A stretch of 6,231 nucleotides of DNA from NCBI GenBank assembly GCA_004347925.1, contig QNVD01000278.1, positions 1 through 6,231 of the forward strand, written 5' to 3'. The DNA comes from Hadesarchaea archaeon (lineage in GTDB: Archaea > Hadarchaeota > Hadarchaeia > Hadarchaeales > WYZ-LMO6). The notes beneath the pieces are model-generated. The model was not told where the DNA came from. It made no database searches and saw nothing but the letters and a program-made list of their open reading frames with translations. A program made the position numbers and the translations under genes. Shown here piece by piece: positions 5,091-6,231 of this stretch. Positions within the stretch are counted from its first letter, which is position 1. Every line of letters starts with the position of its first letter.

Positions 5091-5100
5091 GGTTTAAAAA
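5091..5100 (-). promoter_or_regulatory. TATA box of the rpl7ae operon, overlapping a T-run after afpA
   Basis: The minus strand reads TTTTTAAACC directly after the afpA stop codon. As a TATA box it would start transcription near 5070, leaving a leader of about 30 bases. The run of five T could also act as a weak intrinsic terminator for the upstream flavoprotein operon. A second AT-rich stretch (CTTAATAGTA, 5082-5073) is an alternative promoter element. Confidence 0.55.
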
Positions 5101-5673
5101 CTATCGGCCGCCCCCGGGACCCAGGTGCTTCCGGAAGAGGGGCTCCAGCTCCTCCGGACCCCTCAGGATCTCCACCCCCTCCATCCTCCTCAGCCTCTCC
5201 ACGTTCTCCACATCCTCCCTCCTTATCCTGAGCCTGAGCTCCTCACCGCTGGGCAGCCTGGTGACGGTGAAGCCCTCCTCCAGGTCGCAGGGCATCACGC
5301 ACACGGGTACGGGGGGGTAAACCTTGAGGGCCTGCAGGGCGGAGTTGGAGAGGAGGGAGTCCCCTATCCCCAGGGCTATCTTGGCCACCGTGTTGGAGGT
5401 GGCGGGGGCGATCAGGAGGAAGCGGTAGGAGCCCCTCTGCAGGGCCCCGGCCAGGAAGGGCTGGTTGGGGCCCTTCTCCACCGCTGGCCTGCCGAAGGTT
5501 CCCTCCAGCTCCTCCCAGAGCCCGTACATCCTCACCACCTCCTCCCCCGCCCTGGACAGGAAGACCCTTATCTCCACCTCCGGGTACCTCCCGGCCAGCC
5601 TCCTCATCTCCGCCACGATCTCCCTGAGCCTGTCCCCGCTCCCCGTGATCCCCCAGGCCACCCTATCGGGCAT
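5101..5673 (-). CDS. afpA: archaeoflavoprotein AfpA / DmrB-like FMN flavoprotein
   Basis: This is a soluble 190-residue protein of the flavoprotein superfamily that includes AfpA and dihydromethanopterin reductase (DmrB). These bind FMN and take electrons from ferredoxin-linked systems. It shows an N-terminal nucleotide-binding strand and turn, VAWGITGSGDRLREIV (5-20), the FMN-pocket motif APATSNTVAKIALGIGDSL (89-107), and PVCVMPCDLEEG (123-134), all typical of this family. There is no signal peptide or membrane helix. Its ATG lies inside the last 11 bases of the upstream isf gene, with a GGAG about eight bases before it, so the two are almost certainly translated from one message. The exact acceptor, whether a pterin or a protein partner, cannot be told from the sequence. 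Confidence 0.85.
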   Translation of the reverse strand: MPDRVAWGITGSGDRLREIVAEMRRLAGRYPEVEIRVFLSRAGEEVVRMYGLWEELEGTFGRPAVEKGPNQPFLAGALQRGSYRFLLIAPATSNTVAKIALGIGDSLLSNSALQALKVYPPVPVCVMPCDLEEGFTVTRLPSGEELRLRIRREDVENVERLRRMEGVEILRGPEELEPLFRKHLGPGGGR

Positions 5674-6231
5674 ACCTCTCCAGGGCCTCCGCGAACCTCT
5701 CCACGGTCCTGTCCAGGGTCCTGAGACCCTCCTCGTCCGCGCCCTCCCCGTCCGGCCTGTCCCTGCTCCAGAAGGTGGCCCCCAGGTTGGCCCCGAAGGC
5801 CCCCCCGCTCACGGGTATCACCCCGTTGAGGAGGTAGAAGGTGTGGATCTGGAGGAGGGCCAGCTCCTGCCCCCCCATCCTGTCCCCTCCCACCGCTATT
5901 CCCATCCCCACCTTCCCCCTCAGGGCATCCGGGCGGGAGGCCAGCAGGGCCCTGGTGCGGTCCATCACCGCCTTGAGCTGGGCGCTGCATCCCCCGTTGT
6001 AGACGGGGGTGGCCAGGATCAGCCCCCTCGCCTCCTGGAGGTGCCCGTAGAGCTCCTGCATGTCGTCCTGAAGGGCGCACCTACCGTGCTTGAGGCAGAA
6101 GTCGCAGTGGCGGCAGTATCCCACGTTTTTCCCCCTCACGGTGAAGAGGCGGGTGGGGAAGCCCTTTTCCTCCAGCCTCCGCAGGGCCCTCAGCAGGGCC
6201 CCCTCCGTGGCCCCCCTCCTGGGGTTGCCGC
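5663..6231 (-). CDS. isf: iron-sulfur flavoprotein (Isf family), N-terminus cut by window edge
   Basis: This is an NAD(P)H:FMN-reductase-fold protein with a compact [4Fe-4S] motif, as in the iron-sulfur flavoproteins of methanogens and Archaeoglobus. There are 188 visible residues. They open with the FMN phosphate-binding loop GNPRRGATE, so only about ten residues are missing at the N-terminus. The cysteines at visible residues 39, 42, 45 and 51 form C-x2-C-x2-C-x5-C, the compact Isf cluster motif, followed by QDDMQELY. Next come ATPVYNGGCSAQLKAVMDR (family ATPVY flavin site) and GGDRMGGQE. A GTG at 6139 could be mistaken for the start, but the conserved FMN loop lies upstream of it in the same open frame. 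Family members transfer electrons between ferredoxin and flavin acceptors; some have been linked to oxygen or peroxide reduction. Overlap with afpA suggests that the two work together. Confidence 0.92.
   Translation of the reverse strand, partial: GNPRRGATEGALLRALRRLEEKGFPTRLFTVRGKNVGYCRHCDFCLKHGRCALQDDMQELYGHLQEARGLILATPVYNGGCSAQLKAVMDRTRALLASRPDALRGKVGMGIAVGGDRMGGQELALLQIHTFYLLNGVIPVSGGAFGANLGATFWSRDRPDGEGADEEGLRTLDRTVERFAEALERYAR

Noticed and set aside
5663..6139. A GTG start at 6139 for the iron-sulfur flavoprotein
   Set aside because: The frame stays open to the window edge and encodes the family's FMN loop (GNPRRGATE) upstream of that GTG, so the gene is simply cut by the edge.
1..6231. 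Polypyrimidine (CCTCC-like) repeats on the plus strand, resembling low-complexity or repeat arrays
   Set aside because: They are the complement of purine-rich codons (GAG, AGG, GAGG) in minus-strand genes. The bias flips exactly over the one plus-strand gene, so this is purine loading of messages rather than a repeat. No CRISPR or IS ends were found.

Overview
The window is archaeal chromosomal DNA, visibly GC-rich, probably from a thermophilic euryarchaeal-type lineage. The evidence is the archaeal/eukaryotic-type translation genes (L7Ae, S28e, L24e, S6e, aIF5B), AT-rich TATA boxes about 24-28 bases upstream of several start codons, a tRNA-Ser split by a bulge-helix-bulge intron, and a pair of redox flavoproteins (Isf, AfpA) best known from methanogens and Archaeoglobus. 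I cannot name the genus. An uncultured GC-rich group such as Hadarchaeota is a guess only.

All genes but one lie on the minus strand, so the layout is best read from right to left. At 6231-5101 an iron-sulfur flavoprotein (N-terminus cut by the window edge) overlaps an AfpA-type archaeoflavoprotein, probably forming a small electron-transfer operon. At 5041-4247 a tight ribosomal operon follows (L7Ae, S28e, L24e), with its own TATA box and a strong Shine-Dalgarno sequence. At 4198-2411 lies aIF5B, which appears to have its own promoter and a leaderless start. At 2254-2409 is the only plus-strand gene, an unlisted 51-residue C2H2 zinc-finger protein that ends one base from the aIF5B stop and shares a 125-base divergent promoter region with S6e (2128-1727).

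Next come tRNA-Ser(GCT) at 1677-1573, with a 19-base intron in the anticodon stem, and then a two-gene unit: a twin-CBS-domain protein (1536-1096, leaderless promoter) overlapping or abutting a NapA-type CPA2 cation/proton antiporter whose C-terminus runs off the left edge.

Functionally the middle is a translation cluster (three ribosomal proteins, initiation factor 5B, S6e, tRNA). It is flanked on one side by low-potential electron-transfer proteins and on the other by an ion antiporter with a probable nucleotide-sensing partner. No mobile elements, CRISPR arrays or rRNA were seen, and no gene-free stretch exceeds 300 bases. The most notable points are the non-canonical tRNA intron, the problematic antiporter start, the orphan zinc-finger gene with a G-run-rich leader, and the recurrent leaderless promoters.
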